Source: Nocardioides sp. 503 | GTDB taxonomy: Bacteria > Actinomycetota > Actinomycetes > Propionibacteriales > Nocardioidaceae | NCBI RefSeq assembly: GCF_004522095.1 | Contig: NZ_SPUI01000002.1 | Coordinates: forward strand, 310,001-374,000 | Reading direction: 5' to 3' | Length of the DNA stretch: 64,000 nucleotides | Part shown: positions 1-7,668 of the stretch, in pieces | How the letters are laid out: the number at the start of each line of letters is the position of its first letter | How positions within the stretch are numbered: the stretch's first letter is position 1 | Translations under genes and position numbers: made by a program | The notes under the pieces: model-generated | Told to the model about the DNA's origin: nothing | The model's database searches: none | What the model saw: only the letters and a program-made list of their open reading frames with translations

Positions 1-2
1 GC

Positions 3-968
3 GACGGCGGCTCGGACGTGCTGTGGGACCCCGACCGGATCGACGACGACGTGCTGGCCCTGATGTTCATCTCCTGCCACCCCGTGCTGTCGCGCGAGGC
101 GCAGGTGGCGCTGACGCTGCGGGTCCTGGGCGGTCTCACGAGCGACGAGATCGCGCGCGCCTTCCTGGCGCCCACCGCCACGGTTCAGGCGCGGATCACG
201 CGGGCGAAGAAGACGCTGGCGGCGGCGCGGGTGCGCTTCGAGGTGCCCGGGCGTGAGGAGTGTCGCGACCGGCTGGGGTCGGTGCTGAGCGTGCTCTACC
301 TGATCTTCACCGAGGGCTCGACCGCCAGCCACGGCGGCGACCTGATCCGCACCGACGTCGCCGGGGAGGCCGTCCGGCTCGCGCGGATCCTGTCGCGGCT
401 GCTCCTCGACGAGCCCGAGACTCACGGGCTGCTGGCGCTCATGGAGCTCACGGCGGCGCGCTTCCCCGCGCGCGTCGGCCCCGACGGTGCTCCCGTGCTG
501 CTGGAGGACCAGGACCGCAGCCGCTGGGACCGCTCGGCCATCCGCCGCGGGCGCGCGGCGCTGGCCCAGGCAGGCAAGGCGGGGCGCGGGCTCGGCGCCT
601 ACGGCGTCCAGGCTGCCATCGCCGAGTGCCACGCGGTCGCGGGCTCGGTCGCCGACACCGACTGGGACCGCGTCGTGCTGCTCTACGAGGCCCTCGGGCG
701 CCTCGCGCCCTCGCCCGTCGTCGAGCTCAACCGCGCGGTCGCCGTGGCGATGGCCTCCGGCCCCGCGGCCGCCCTGGCCGTCGTCGACGAGCTGGTCGCG
801 GCCGGCCGGCTCGCCGACTCCCACCTGCTGCCGAGCGTGCGCGGCGAGCTGCTCAGCCGCCTCGGGCGGCGCGAGGAGGCGCGGGACGAGCTCGGGCTCG
901 CCCTGCACCTCTGCCGCAACGACCGCGAGCGTGATCTCCTCGCGCGCAAGCTCAGCGCGCTCGGCTGA
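3..968 (+). CDS. ECF sigma factor with helical C-terminal extension, 5' end outside window
   Basis: C-terminal part of an extracytoplasmic-function sigma factor, which would direct RNA polymerase to a small regulon. The frame is open from the first bases, so the start and the sigma-2 region lie upstream of the window. The visible 321 residues contain a sigma-4 helix-turn-helix (LTLRVLGGLTSDEIARAF, about residues 35-55) followed by roughly 200 helical residues with paired-helix, TPR-like character. That extension is typical of the ECF42 group (DUF6596-type tail), whose gene normally follows a DGPF/YCII-family gene; such a partner would be outside the window. The stop overlaps a remnant on the opposite strand by 17 bases. 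The family call is firm; the group number is from recall. Confidence 0.85.
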   Translation, partial: DGGSDVLWDPDRIDDDVLALMFISCHPVLSREAQVALTLRVLGGLTSDEIARAFLAPTATVQARITRAKKTLAAARVRFEVPGREECRDRLGSVLSVLYLIFTEGSTASHGGDLIRTDVAGEAVRLARILSRLLLDEPETHGLLALMELTAARFPARVGPDGAPVLLEDQDRSRWDRSAIRRGRAALAQAGKAGRGLGAYGVQAAIAECHAVAGSVADTDWDRVVLLYEALGRLAPSPVVELNRAVAVAMASGPAAALAVVDELVAAGRLADSHLLPSVRGELLSRLGRREEARDELGLALHLCRNDRERDLLARKLSALG

Positions 969-1110
969 GCAGCCGTCCGTAGGCGACCCGGCGCACGAGC
1001 ACCTCGAACGGCCCGCGGCGGCCGGTCCGCCGCATCCAGTCGGCGAGCAGCACGGTCGCCAGCCAGGTGGCGACGGCGAGCAGCGCCGTGGTGGTGACCG
1101 TGAGCCTGGT
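952..1110 (-). pseudogene. C-terminal remnant of a DUF418-family membrane protein
   Basis: Read on the minus strand, this stretch encodes a last transmembrane helix followed by an RRxGRRGPFEVLVRRVAYG-type tail and a stop at 952-954. A transmembrane helix followed by GPhExhhRRhxYG is how DUF418 family proteins end. Nothing upstream supports a start: the frame runs back into the 3' end of the VOC gene at 1118 without a recognisable N-terminal part (the family is normally about 400 residues). It therefore looks like the 3' scar of a deleted gene squeezed between the sigma factor and the VOC gene. It is unlikely to make a product. Confidence 0.55.
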
Positions 1111-1117
1111 AGGGGGG

Positions 1118-1501
1118 TCAGGCCACGCAGAGCTCGTTGCCCTCGGGGTCGAGCATCACCACGTGGCCCAGCACGCCGTCGTAGTGCTGCTCGCGGACGT
1201 GGGTCGCCCCGGCGCCCTGCAGCTCCTCGACCTTGGCGCGGATGAGCCGCTCTCGCTCCGCGAGGTCCCACGGCGGCTCGCCCGCGACGCGGACGTCGAT
1301 GTGCATGCGGTTCTTGGCGCTCTTGCCCTCCGGCACACGCAGGAACGAGATCGCCGCACCGACCCCGTCGGGGTCGACGAGGGAGGCGCCGTCGGGGTCG
1401 TCGTATCCCGGCTCGAGGACGTAGCCGAGCGCCTGGGCCCAGAAGGCGGCCAGGGCATGGGGGTCGGTGGCGTCGCAGCCGAGCGTCCAGTGAGTAGCCA
1501 T
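1118..1501 (-). CDS. VOC (glyoxalase/bleomycin-resistance-like) domain protein
   Basis: A 127-residue single-domain protein of the vicinal oxygen chelate superfamily, probably cytoplasmic. It has the beta-alpha-beta-beta-beta layout, beginning with THWTLGCDATDPHALAAFWA and ending with GHVVMLDPEGNELCVA, the usual last strand with the metal-ligand Glu (E in PEGNE). Family members include glyoxalases, dioxygenases and drug-binding proteins, and the substrate cannot be told here. The start at 1501 is preferred over an upstream ATG because homology begins there and because a TACCGT hexamer (1508-1513, minus strand) sits exactly six bases upstream, which predicts a leaderless message. Confidence 0.85.
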   Translation of the reverse strand: MATHWTLGCDATDPHALAAFWAQALGYVLEPGYDDPDGASLVDPDGVGAAISFLRVPEGKSAKNRMHIDVRVAGEPPWDLAERERLIRAKVEELQGAGATHVREQHYDGVLGHVVMLDPEGNELCVA

Positions 1502-1616
1502 GCCGGCACGGTAGACCCGGCCACGGACAGACCCGCTCGACCTCTGCTCGCACGTCAGGCGGACGGGAGTACGGATGCTCATGCGCATCGGCGGCTGACC
1601 GCTGGATACTCCGGCC

Positions 1617-2021
1617 GTGCCCTCACAGACATCGCAACGAGCCGCCATCGGCGCAGTGGCTGTCGGGGGCCTGTTCGTCTGCGTGGTGCTGACCTGGTTC
1701 GGCGCCGTGGCGACCGCCCTCTTCACCTGTGGCGGCGACGGGGGATACGCCTACGCGGCGCCCGCCTCGCGTGCGGGACGGTGGTGCGAGGGCGCCGGCG
1801 ACGGCTTCTTCGCCACCGCACAGCTCCTGCTGCCGCTCCTCGTGTTCCTGGCGTGCGCGACCTACGCGGTGGTCAAGGTCAGGTGGAGTGGCGTCGTCGC
1901 CGGAGTCCTCGTGTCGGCGACGGCCACCGCTGTCATGTACCAGGTGCCTGCGTCCTTCGACACGGAGTGCACCGAGGAGCAGGTCCGTGATCTGACACCC
2001 GAGGAGTGCGCGGGCGACTGA
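1617..2021 (+). CDS. small cysteine-containing membrane protein, unknown function
   Basis: 134 residues with a GTG start. Three hydrophobic segments are visible at about residues 10-38, 65-87 and 90-107. Two short extracytoplasmic loops carry cysteines (CGGDGG near residue 38 and WCEG near residue 57), and the tail has two more in a CTEEQVRDLTPEEC context, so disulfides outside the membrane are possible. The start is supported by a GATACT hexamer six bases upstream. I do not recognise a family. It stands alone between a VOC gene and a TetR gene that converges on it. The codon usage is typical for the region. Confidence 0.7.
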   Translation: MPSQTSQRAAIGAVAVGGLFVCVVLTWFGAVATALFTCGGDGGYAYAAPASRAGRWCEGAGDGFFATAQLLLPLLVFLACATYAVVKVRWSGVVAGVLVSATATAVMYQVPASFDTECTEEQVRDLTPEECAGD

Positions 2022-2030
2022 GGCGGGGCG

Positions 2031-2639
2031 TCACTGCGGCACGCGCAGCGCGGCGAGCACCACGTCGTCCACGACGGACACGAAGAAGGCCCGTCCGACC
2101 GACCCTCCGCCGGCGCCGAGACGGTGCGTGCTCATCGCCGGGATCACCTCGGCCAGGACCGGGATGCTCGCCGAGCGGTCCGTGCCGACCTCCCCGCGGT
2201 CGACCGCGCGGTGCAGCAGTCGCCGGTAGACCTCGACGTAGGGCTCGGTGACCTCGGAGCGGACGACGGCGGCCAGCCGCTCGGAGCTGCGGATGGCGGA
2301 GGCGAGGCCAGCGAAGACGGCCATCCGCCGGTCCAGGCCGCCGAGCCAGGGGGAGTCGACGACTGCGAGCAGGTCCGCGCGCAGGGACCCGGTGTCGGGC
2401 AGTGCGTCGGCCTCGGGAGGGCGTCCGGCGTCGCGGATGGCGGCCAGGACGAGTGCCTCCTTGGTGGGCCACCGCCGGTAGAGCGTGGTCTTGGCCTTGC
2501 CGGTCCGCGCGGCCACCTCGTCCACGGTGAGCCGCTCGTAGCCACGCTCCGCGACCAGGTCGAGCGTGCTGGCCAGCATCAGCCCGTCGCGCGAGTGGTC
2601 ATAGGGGCGGCCGGTGCGTCCCGTGCCGGAGGTGGTCAC
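2031..2639 (-). CDS. TetR/AcrR-family transcriptional regulator
   Basis: 202 residues with an N-terminal TetR DNA-binding domain at about residues 15-62: LTVDEVAARTGKAKTTLYRRW is the recognition helix region. The C-terminal ligand-binding part resembles the TetR_C_11-like group. The gene diverges from the SDR gene at 2696, and a 30-base perfect palindrome lies between them, so it very probably represses both. The GTG start at 2639 has TAGCCT (2646-2651, minus strand) six bases upstream, so the mRNA is probably leaderless. It is a local one-component switch; the inducer is unknown. Confidence 0.93.
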   Translation of the reverse strand: MTTSGTGRTGRPYDHSRDGLMLASTLDLVAERGYERLTVDEVAARTGKAKTTLYRRWPTKEALVLAAIRDAGRPPEADALPDTGSLRADLLAVVDSPWLGGLDRRMAVFAGLASAIRSSERLAAVVRSEVTEPYVEVYRRLLHRAVDRGEVGTDRSASIPVLAEVIPAMSTHRLGAGGGSVGRAFFVSVVDDVVLAALRVPQ

Positions 2640-2663
2640 GCAGGCAGGCTACCGGCGATGCCG

Positions 2664-2693
2664 CACTTACGCTACGACGCGGTAGCGTAAGTG
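2664..2693. promoter_or_regulatory. TetR operator: perfect 12-base inverted repeat
   Basis: Arms cacttacgctac (2664-2675) and gtagcgtaagtg (2682-2693) are exact reverse complements around the six bases gacgcg. The palindrome overlaps the predicted -10 hexamer TAGCGT (2683-2688) of the SDR gene and ends two bases before its ATG, so a bound dimer would block that promoter. It is also within 25 bases of the regulator's own -10. It is the expected site for the divergent TetR protein. Confidence 0.8.
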
Positions 2694-2695
2694 GC

Positions 2696-3415
2696 ATGGA
2701 ACTTCACGACTCAGTCATCGTCATCACCGGGGCGTCGTCGGGCATCGGCGCCGCGACCGCCCGGGCCGCGAACCGGGCCGGCGCCCGTCTGGTGCTCGCG
2801 GCCCGTCGCGAGGACCGCGTGCGCGACCTCGCGGCGCAGCTCGGCCGGGCCGTCGCCGTGCGCTGCGACGTCACCGATCAGACCCAGGTGGACGCGCTGG
2901 TGGGGGCCGCGCTGGAGGAGTACGGACGCATCGACGTCCTCGTCAACAACGCCGGGCAGGGCCTCCAGGCGACGACCGAGGAGATCGGACTGGACGACTT
3001 CCGGGCGCTGCTGGAGCTCAACCTCGTCGCCCCGCTCGCGCTCACGCAGGCCGTGCTGCCCACCATGCGCCGCCAGCGGACGGGCAGCATCGTCAACGTC
3101 AGCTCCGGCACGACCTTCGCCGACGTGCCCGGCACGGGCGCCTACGTCGCGTCCAAGATCGCCCTCGAGCGGCTCTCCGCCATCGCCCGCAACGAGCTCG
3201 AGGGCACCGGGATCACGGTGTCGACGATGATCCCGTTCGCCACGAGCACGGAGTTCCTCAGCTCGATCCGAGCCGGGCGCGAGGCCGCCGAGGAGATGAC
3301 GGCCGGCGCGGTCTTCGACAGCCCCGAGCAGGTCGCCGACGCGATCGTCGAGCTCATCCGGAGCGGTGCGCCGCGCGCGGACCTCGTCCCCGCGGCGTAC
3401 GGCGGCACCCGCTGA
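2696..3415 (+). CDS. SDR-family NAD(P)-dependent oxidoreductase
   Basis: 239-residue classical short-chain dehydrogenase/reductase, cytoplasmic, catalysing NAD(P)-linked oxidation or reduction of an unknown carbonyl or alcohol. Visible motifs are the cofactor loop TGASSGIG (residues 11-18), NNAG (84-87), a catalytic Ser in VNVSSGT, and Y150-x3-K154 in the YVASK motif. An Arg-rich stretch (LAARREDR) after the second strand favours NADP. The ATG at 2696 lies immediately after the TetR operator and has TAGCGT seven bases upstream with no Shine-Dalgarno, so translation is probably leaderless. The regulator next door suggests induction by a small molecule, perhaps the substrate. Confidence 0.93.
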   Translation: MELHDSVIVITGASSGIGAATARAANRAGARLVLAARREDRVRDLAAQLGRAVAVRCDVTDQTQVDALVGAALEEYGRIDVLVNNAGQGLQATTEEIGLDDFRALLELNLVAPLALTQAVLPTMRRQRTGSIVNVSSGTTFADVPGTGAYVASKIALERLSAIARNELEGTGITVSTMIPFATSTEFLSSIRAGREAAEEMTAGAVFDSPEQVADAIVELIRSGAPRADLVPAAYGGTR

Positions 3416-3471
3416 CCCCACCGTCCGTGCCATGCTGCGCGCCTCACCGAGCCAACTGAAGGACGTGCCCC

Positions 3472-3750
3472 ATGGGTCTCTTCAAGATCAGCAGAACTCC
3501 GCAGGCGCAGGCGGAGCGCGACGTCAGGATCGAGGGACGGACCGGCCATCAGAGCCTCCAGGAGCTCCGGGACCAGCTGCGCGCCGTCGGGGACCTCGGC
3601 CTCGACCTGGACGAGGCGCTGCGCAGCCCGGCCGTCCGCCAGAAGGTGGACATCACGACGCTGATCAAGGCCCTGACCGTGGCGACGGCCACCGCCGAGC
3701 AGGCCCTCGCGGAGGTCATCGCCCTCCGGGAGGAGCTGGCGGGCTCCTGA
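3472..3750 (+). CDS. small hypothetical helical protein
   Basis: 92 residues, predicted to be soluble and largely alpha-helical: a basic N-terminus (MGLFKISRTPQAQAER), then heptad-like leucines through RDQLRAVGDLGLDLDEAL and a second helix ending in ALREELAGS. No signal peptide or membrane segment. I do not recognise the family. It lies in the same direction as the SDR gene, 56 bases downstream, and 24 bases before an SRPBCC gene, and could be cotranscribed with the latter. The frame has a normal actinobacterial third-position bias, which supports it as a real gene. Confidence 0.65.
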   Translation: MGLFKISRTPQAQAERDVRIEGRTGHQSLQELRDQLRAVGDLGLDLDEALRSPAVRQKVDITTLIKALTVATATAEQALAEVIALREELAGS

Positions 3751-3774
3751 CTGCCCCGTGACATGCTGCCGCGC

Positions 3775-4248
3775 ATGCCCCAGGTGACCGCAGAAGCGTG
3801 GGTCGGGGTGGCGCCCGAGGTGGCGTTCGCCGTCTCCCAGACGACGGGCGAGGTCCGGTTGAGCTGGGACCCGTTCATCCGCCACCAGCACCTGATCGAC
3901 GCCGACCGGCCCGGCAAGGACGTCCGGACCCTCACCAAGGCCCGGGTCGGGCCGACGATGATCAGCCGCTACGTCTCCTACCGGCCGCCCACCTCGGTGG
4001 GCATGACGATGGAGAAGGGGCCGTGGTTCTTCGCGACCTTCGGCGGCGGCTGGCGCTTCACCCCCGAGGAGCGGGACGGCGTCGCCGGGACCCGAGCCGT
4101 GTGGAAGTACACCTGGTCGGCCCGCCCGAGCTGGCTGGCGCCGGTCGCCAACCCGATCGGCCGGTGGCTGCTCGGCCGCGAGATCCGCGCCCGCATCTCG
4201 GCGTTCGCCCGGGCCTGCGCCAACCCCGACGTGCTCGAGGCCGTCTGA
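3775..4248 (+). CDS. SRPBCC (START/Bet v1-like) domain protein
   Basis: 157 residues matching the polyketide cyclase / START-like fold in outline: an N-terminal strand (TAEAWVGVAPEVAFAVSQT), a helix region, central strands and a long C-terminal helix (EIRARISAFARACANPD). Such proteins bind hydrophobic ligands or act as cyclases or hydratases, and no specific function is evident. An alternative ATG at 3763 would add four residues. The ORF is followed after seven bases by the convergent NUDIX gene. No signal peptide. It may be cotranscribed with the small helical protein upstream. Confidence 0.8.
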   Translation: MPQVTAEAWVGVAPEVAFAVSQTTGEVRLSWDPFIRHQHLIDADRPGKDVRTLTKARVGPTMISRYVSYRPPTSVGMTMEKGPWFFATFGGGWRFTPEERDGVAGTRAVWKYTWSARPSWLAPVANPIGRWLLGREIRARISAFARACANPDVLEAV

Positions 4249-4255
4249 GGCCGGG

Positions 4256-4771
4256 TCACAGGCCGAGCGTCACCGGCGTGCTCGGTACGTCGCCGGCGAC
4301 CAACGCCGCGAGCGGCGCGGCGAGGTCGCGGGGCGAGAACAGGTCCGGGCCGCCGTAGCCCGCGATGTCGGCGAGTCGCCACCACCGCAGCTCGCTGATG
4401 AGCTCATCGGCGAGCTGCTCGTCGGAGAAGGCGCCGCGGGGCTCGAAGCGGGGGGTGCGGACCAGGAAGTAGTCGTTGACCAGCCCGTCGTACTCGCCCT
4501 CAAGGCCGGGCATGGCCAGCTCCTGGTGCCAGACGTGCGGTGGGTCGGCCTCGACGACGAGCCCCGTCTCCTCGTGCAGCTCGCGGCGCAGCGCCTCGAG
4601 CGGCTGCTCGCCAGGCTCGACGCCGCCGCCGACCGCCGCCCAGACGCCCGTCGCGCCGGCCGGCACGGCCGGGTGCGGCGGACGGAAGCGGCACAGCAGG
4701 ACGCAGTCGTCGTCCAGGACGACCGCCCGCACGGTGCGTCGCAGCCGTGGGCTCGCGGGAGTACGTGTCAC
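4256..4771 (-). CDS. NUDIX hydrolase
   Basis: 171-residue NUDIX pyrophosphohydrolase, which would cleave a nucleoside diphosphate linked to some moiety X. The NUDIX box is intact: GGGVEPGEQPLEALRREL followed by HEETGL, matching Gx5Ex7REUxEExGU at about residues 50-72. The N-terminal strand RAVVLDDDCVLLCRF and the C-terminal RWWRLADI are typical of the fold. The GTG start at 4771 overlaps the stop of the HxlR gene upstream (GTGA), so the two are translationally coupled. Substrate unknown; coupling to a redox/electrophile-type regulator suggests housecleaning under stress (inference). Confidence 0.9.
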   Translation of the reverse strand: MTRTPASPRLRRTVRAVVLDDDCVLLCRFRPPHPAVPAGATGVWAAVGGGVEPGEQPLEALRRELHEETGLVVEADPPHVWHQELAMPGLEGEYDGLVNDYFLVRTPRFEPRGAFSDEQLADELISELRWWRLADIAGYGGPDLFSPRDLAAPLAALVAGDVPSTPVTLGL

Positions 4772-5154
4772 GGCGCCTGGTCCTGGTCCGAGTCGTAGGT
4801 CGCCTGGTGCTCCTCGATCTCCGGGTTGTGGTCGACGGCCCACTCGGCGAGCGCCACGGCCGGCGCGATCAGCGTGCGCCCGGTCCCGGTCAGCGCGTAC
4901 TCGACGCGCGGCGGGACCTCGGCGTAGACCGTGCGCGACACAAGCCCGTCGCGCTCGAGGTTGCGCACGGTGCGGGTCAGCATCCGCTGGGAGATGCCGG
5001 GGATCCGCCGTTGCAGCTCGGAGAAGCGCAGCGCCGGACCGTCCAGCGTGGCCACGACCAGCAGGGTCCACTTGTCGCCGATCCGGTCGAGGATGCCGCG
5101 GATCGCGCGGCCGCCGTCGCCGCGGATCAAGCAGGTCTTCTCGTACTTCGACAC
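4768..5154 (-). CDS. HxlR-family transcriptional regulator
   Basis: 128 residues with the HxlR winged-helix domain: MSKYEKTCLIRGDGGRAIRG contains the N-proximal Cys usual for redox- or electrophile-sensing members (C8), followed by IGDKWTLLVVATL and a recognition helix in ISQRMLTRTVRNLERDGLV. The GTG start fits the family N-terminus. It diverges from the DoxX gene at 5254 and leads a two-gene operon with the NUDIX hydrolase. A 14-base palindrome lies 20 bases upstream and is the probable operator. Probably a thiol-based switch (inference). Confidence 0.92.
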   Translation of the reverse strand: MSKYEKTCLIRGDGGRAIRGILDRIGDKWTLLVVATLDGPALRFSELQRRIPGISQRMLTRTVRNLERDGLVSRTVYAEVPPRVEYALTGTGRTLIAPAVALAEWAVDHNPEIEEHQATYDSDQDQAP

Positions 5155-5173
5155 GGACGTCCCTGTCCCTCAC

Positions 5174-5187
5174 GCACACCGGTGTGC
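5174..5187. promoter_or_regulatory. candidate HxlR operator, 14-base palindrome
   Basis: gcacaccggtgtgc is a perfect 14-base palindrome in the 99-base gap between the divergent HxlR and DoxX genes. Its position upstream of both starts makes it a plausible binding site for the HxlR protein. No second copy was seen in the gap. Confidence 0.5.
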
Positions 5188-5253
5188 CTTTTGTAGGCCT
5201 CCTGGAAGTCGCCCAGGATGACCCTAGTTGCCGACGACGACCAAGGAGCCACC

Positions 5254-5619
5254 ATGGAGACCGCGTACTGGATCACCGCCGGTCTGCTCGCCACGTTCTA
5301 CGCCTACGGCGGCGCCGTGAAGGTCGTGCGCAGCCAGGAGCAGCTGCAGCCGATGATGGCCTGGGCCGGCACCGACGTACCGATGCCGGTGGTCCGGGTC
5401 ATCGGCGTCGTCGAGCTCCTCGGCGCCCTCGGCCTGGTGCTCCCGCCGGCCCTCGACATCGCCGTGGGGCTGGCGATCGCAGCTGCCGTCGGGCTCGCGG
5501 TGCTGCAGGTGCTCGCGTGGCGCGTCCACTGGCGGCGGGGCGAGCGGCGGGACTCGATCATGAACGTCGTCCTGGTCGTCCTCGCTGCCGTCGCGGCCTG
5601 GCTCGCGACGGCGTTCTGA
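5254..5619 (+). CDS. DoxX-family membrane protein
   Basis: 121-residue integral membrane protein of the DoxX type with four hydrophobic helices (about residues 4-24, 45-66, 70-90 and 100-120). The family includes the thiosulfate:quinone oxidoreductase small subunit and many redox-stress-induced proteins of unknown activity; GVVELLGALGLVLPP is the characteristic second helix. The ATG is preceded by aaggag at 5243-5248, a good Shine-Dalgarno at proper spacing. The divergent HxlR regulator and the intervening palindrome indicate regulated expression, a very common DoxX arrangement. Confidence 0.9.
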   Translation: METAYWITAGLLATFYAYGGAVKVVRSQEQLQPMMAWAGTDVPMPVVRVIGVVELLGALGLVLPPALDIAVGLAIAAAVGLAVLQVLAWRVHWRRGERRDSIMNVVLVVLAAVAAWLATAF

Positions 5620-5625
5620 GGCCGC

Positions 5626-6075
5626 TCACTCCCCGAGCATGCAGCCGTAGATCCACTCGTCGCCCTCCTCGAGGTCGCTCGGGGGAGTCGGGTCACCGCC
5701 GGCGCACTCCTCGTCCGGGCCCAGGACCTTGTCGCTTGCCGGCATCACCGCGCAACCCTCGCCGCCCTCGACGAGCCAACCGGAGGCGACCCGGTCGACG
5801 AAGAAGACCCCGTCCTCGCCCGCGAGCCGGACGTCGACCTCCGACGACCGCCCTGTCCGGCGGACGTCCCCGACCTCGACCTCGTCGCCGGCCGCGTCGC
5901 GGACCGCCGCCCGCGGCGACGGGTGTCCCTCGTCCTCGACCAGGTCCAGGTTGCGGTGCCACACCGGGTACTCCGGGCACTCGTAGGCGGTGGGCGCCGC
6001 GGTCGGTGTCGAGTCCCCGGTGGACTGGCAGGCGCTCAGCACCGTGACGAAGGCCAGGACCAGCACGAGTCTCAC
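5626..6075 (-). CDS. putative lipoprotein, unknown function
   Basis: 149 residues with a type II signal peptide: MRLVLVLAFVTVLSAC, lipobox LSAC, lipidated Cys at residue 16. The mature part is acidic and has four further cysteines (CPEYP, GCAVM, EECAGG, YGCMLGE), so two extracellular disulfides are possible. The GTG start has a purine-rich gagagga upstream. I do not recognise a family. It converges with the DoxX gene, leaving only six bases between the two stops, and is followed upstream by an SRPBCC gene on the same strand. Confidence 0.8.
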   Translation of the reverse strand: MRLVLVLAFVTVLSACQSTGDSTPTAAPTAYECPEYPVWHRNLDLVEDEGHPSPRAAVRDAAGDEVEVGDVRRTGRSSEVDVRLAGEDGVFFVDRVASGWLVEGGEGCAVMPASDKVLGPDEECAGGDPTPPSDLEEGDEWIYGCMLGE

Positions 6076-6088
6076 GGGCGTGATCCTC

Positions 6089-6562
6089 TCAGGCGGGACG
6101 AGACCGCGCGACGAAATCCTCCAGCTGCGCCAGCGACGAGCTGAGCCCGACCTGGTGGTCCTCCGCGCCGATGCCGGACGGTACGTCGTCCGCGCGGATC
6201 GTCACGCGCGTCCCGCCGCCCTCCGCGGAGACCTCCCAGGTCATCGTCATCGTGCCCGCGAACGCCGGGTCGTCGGACACGAAGTCCACCGCCTGCACGA
6301 CTCGGACGTCGGGGACCACCTCCACGAACCGGACCTCGACGACGTCGGAGCCCGCCGTCGTCTTGCCGGCGCCGGCCGACTCCTCGGGGTAGGTCAGGAC
6401 GAGCCGGTAGGAGCCCCCGGCCCGCGCGTCGAAGTGCTCGAACCGCCCGGTCATCCCGTTGGGCGGCAGCCACTGCTCCAGCGCCGCCTCGTCCACGAGC
6501 GCGGCGAACACCCGGGGGACGTCCGCGTCGACCACCCGGGACGCCTCGTCTGTCCGTGACAT
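6089..6562 (-). CDS. SRPBCC / AHSA1-like protein
   Basis: 157 residues of the activator-of-Hsp90 (AHSA1)/START-like type: ASRVVDADVPRVFAALVDE, ALEQWLPPNGMTG, then strands with FEHFDARAGGSYRLVLTY and the closing helix SSLAQLEDFVARSR. This subgroup is usually a small-molecule-binding protein of unknown role, often next to ArsR regulators (none here). The start at 6562 is where homology begins; a CATCCT hexamer lies six bases upstream. The gene diverges from the beta-helix protein at 6626 with only 63 bases between the starts. Confidence 0.88.
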   Translation of the reverse strand: MSRTDEASRVVDADVPRVFAALVDEAALEQWLPPNGMTGRFEHFDARAGGSYRLVLTYPEESAGAGKTTAGSDVVEVRFVEVVPDVRVVQAVDFVSDDPAFAGTMTMTWEVSAEGGGTRVTIRADDVPSGIGAEDHQVGLSSSLAQLEDFVARSRPA

Positions 6563-6625
6563 GCCTGCAGGATGCCAAAGTCTCGGGCCCCGGGTGGCCA
6601 GGACCGACCGCCGTACGATCGACGG

Positions 6626-7639
6626 ATGCTCCGCCTCTCGGTCGCCGTCCTCACCGCCCTCGCCACGGTCGGCCTGGTTCCGACGGCGTCGACCGCCGCG
6701 ACGTACGTCGTGGGGCACAGCCGCGTCGCCCGGGCCGCCACCCAGACGGTGGGCAACGGCTCGCCCTCCAGCTGCACGTCCGCCGCAGTGGTGCGCGCCG
6801 TCGCCCGCGGCGGCCTGGTCCGCTTCGACTGCGGTCCGCGGCCGGTGACCATCAAGATGCGCCGTACCGCCAAGGTCGTCAACACGTCCCCCTCCGTCGT
6901 CATCGACGGCGGCGGCCGCGTGACCCTGAGCGGGATGGGCCGGCGCCGGATCCTCTACCAGAACACCTGCGACCCGCAGCAGACCTGGACGACCTCCCAC
7001 TGCGACGACCAGGCCACCCCGCGCCTCACCCTCCGCAACCTCACGCTCGCACGCGGCAGCTCCACCGGCCAGCGCTACGACGGCGGTGGCGGCGGCGCCG
7101 TCTTCGTCCGCGGCGGCCAGCTCAAGATCGTGGGCTCGACCTTCCTCGGCAACCGCTGCGACCGCCGCGGCCCCGACCTGGGCGGAGGAGCCGTCCGCGT
7201 GCTCGACCAGTACCGCGACCGCCCCGTGCAGGTCGTCGGCAGCACCTTCAAGAACGGGCGCTGCAGCAACGGCGCCGCCCTCAGCAGCATCGGCGTCTCC
7301 TGGCGGATCCAGGACAGCACCTTCCTCGCCAACCGCGCCCTCGGCCGCGGCGCCAACCCCGCCCGCCCCGGCACCCCCGGCGGCGGCAGCGGCGGCGCCA
7401 TCTACCTCGACGGCAACCGGTTCACCCTGTCGCTCATCCGCACGACGATGCGCGGCAACGTGGCTCGCGAGGGCGGCGGCGCCGTCTTCTTCGTCAGCAA
7501 CGACCGCACCGGCACCATGCTGGTCCGCCGCTCGCGCCTCATCCGCAACCCCAGTCGCGGCTTCGAGACCCAGGGCCTGCCCGGCATCTTCTTCCTGGGC
7601 GCGCGCCGCCCGAGGATCGTGAAGTCCGTGCTGCGCTGA
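6626..7639 (+). CDS. secreted right-handed parallel beta-helix protein
   Basis: 337 residues, exported: a signal peptide MLRLSVAVLTALATVGLVP ending near STAATYV. The mature chain has repeated short strands with GGGGGAVFVRGG, GGGAVRVLD, GGSGGAIYLDG and GGGAVFFVSN turns spaced about 50-60 residues apart, each followed by an F/T-hxxN motif. This is typical of right-handed beta-helix (pectate-lyase-like or polymorphic-outer-membrane-repeat) proteins. No catalytic residues of a polysaccharide lyase can be assigned. TACGAT sits exactly six bases before the ATG, supporting this start and a leaderless transcript. Likely a cell-surface or extracellular protein. Confidence 0.82.
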   Translation: MLRLSVAVLTALATVGLVPTASTAATYVVGHSRVARAATQTVGNGSPSSCTSAAVVRAVARGGLVRFDCGPRPVTIKMRRTAKVVNTSPSVVIDGGGRVTLSGMGRRRILYQNTCDPQQTWTTSHCDDQATPRLTLRNLTLARGSSTGQRYDGGGGGAVFVRGGQLKIVGSTFLGNRCDRRGPDLGGGAVRVLDQYRDRPVQVVGSTFKNGRCSNGAALSSIGVSWRIQDSTFLANRALGRGANPARPGTPGGGSGGAIYLDGNRFTLSLIRTTMRGNVAREGGGAVFFVSNDRTGTMLVRRSRLIRNPSRGFETQGLPGIFFLGARRPRIVKSVLR

Positions 7640-7668
7640 GCGGAGTCGCCCGCTCGACCGCACCGCAG

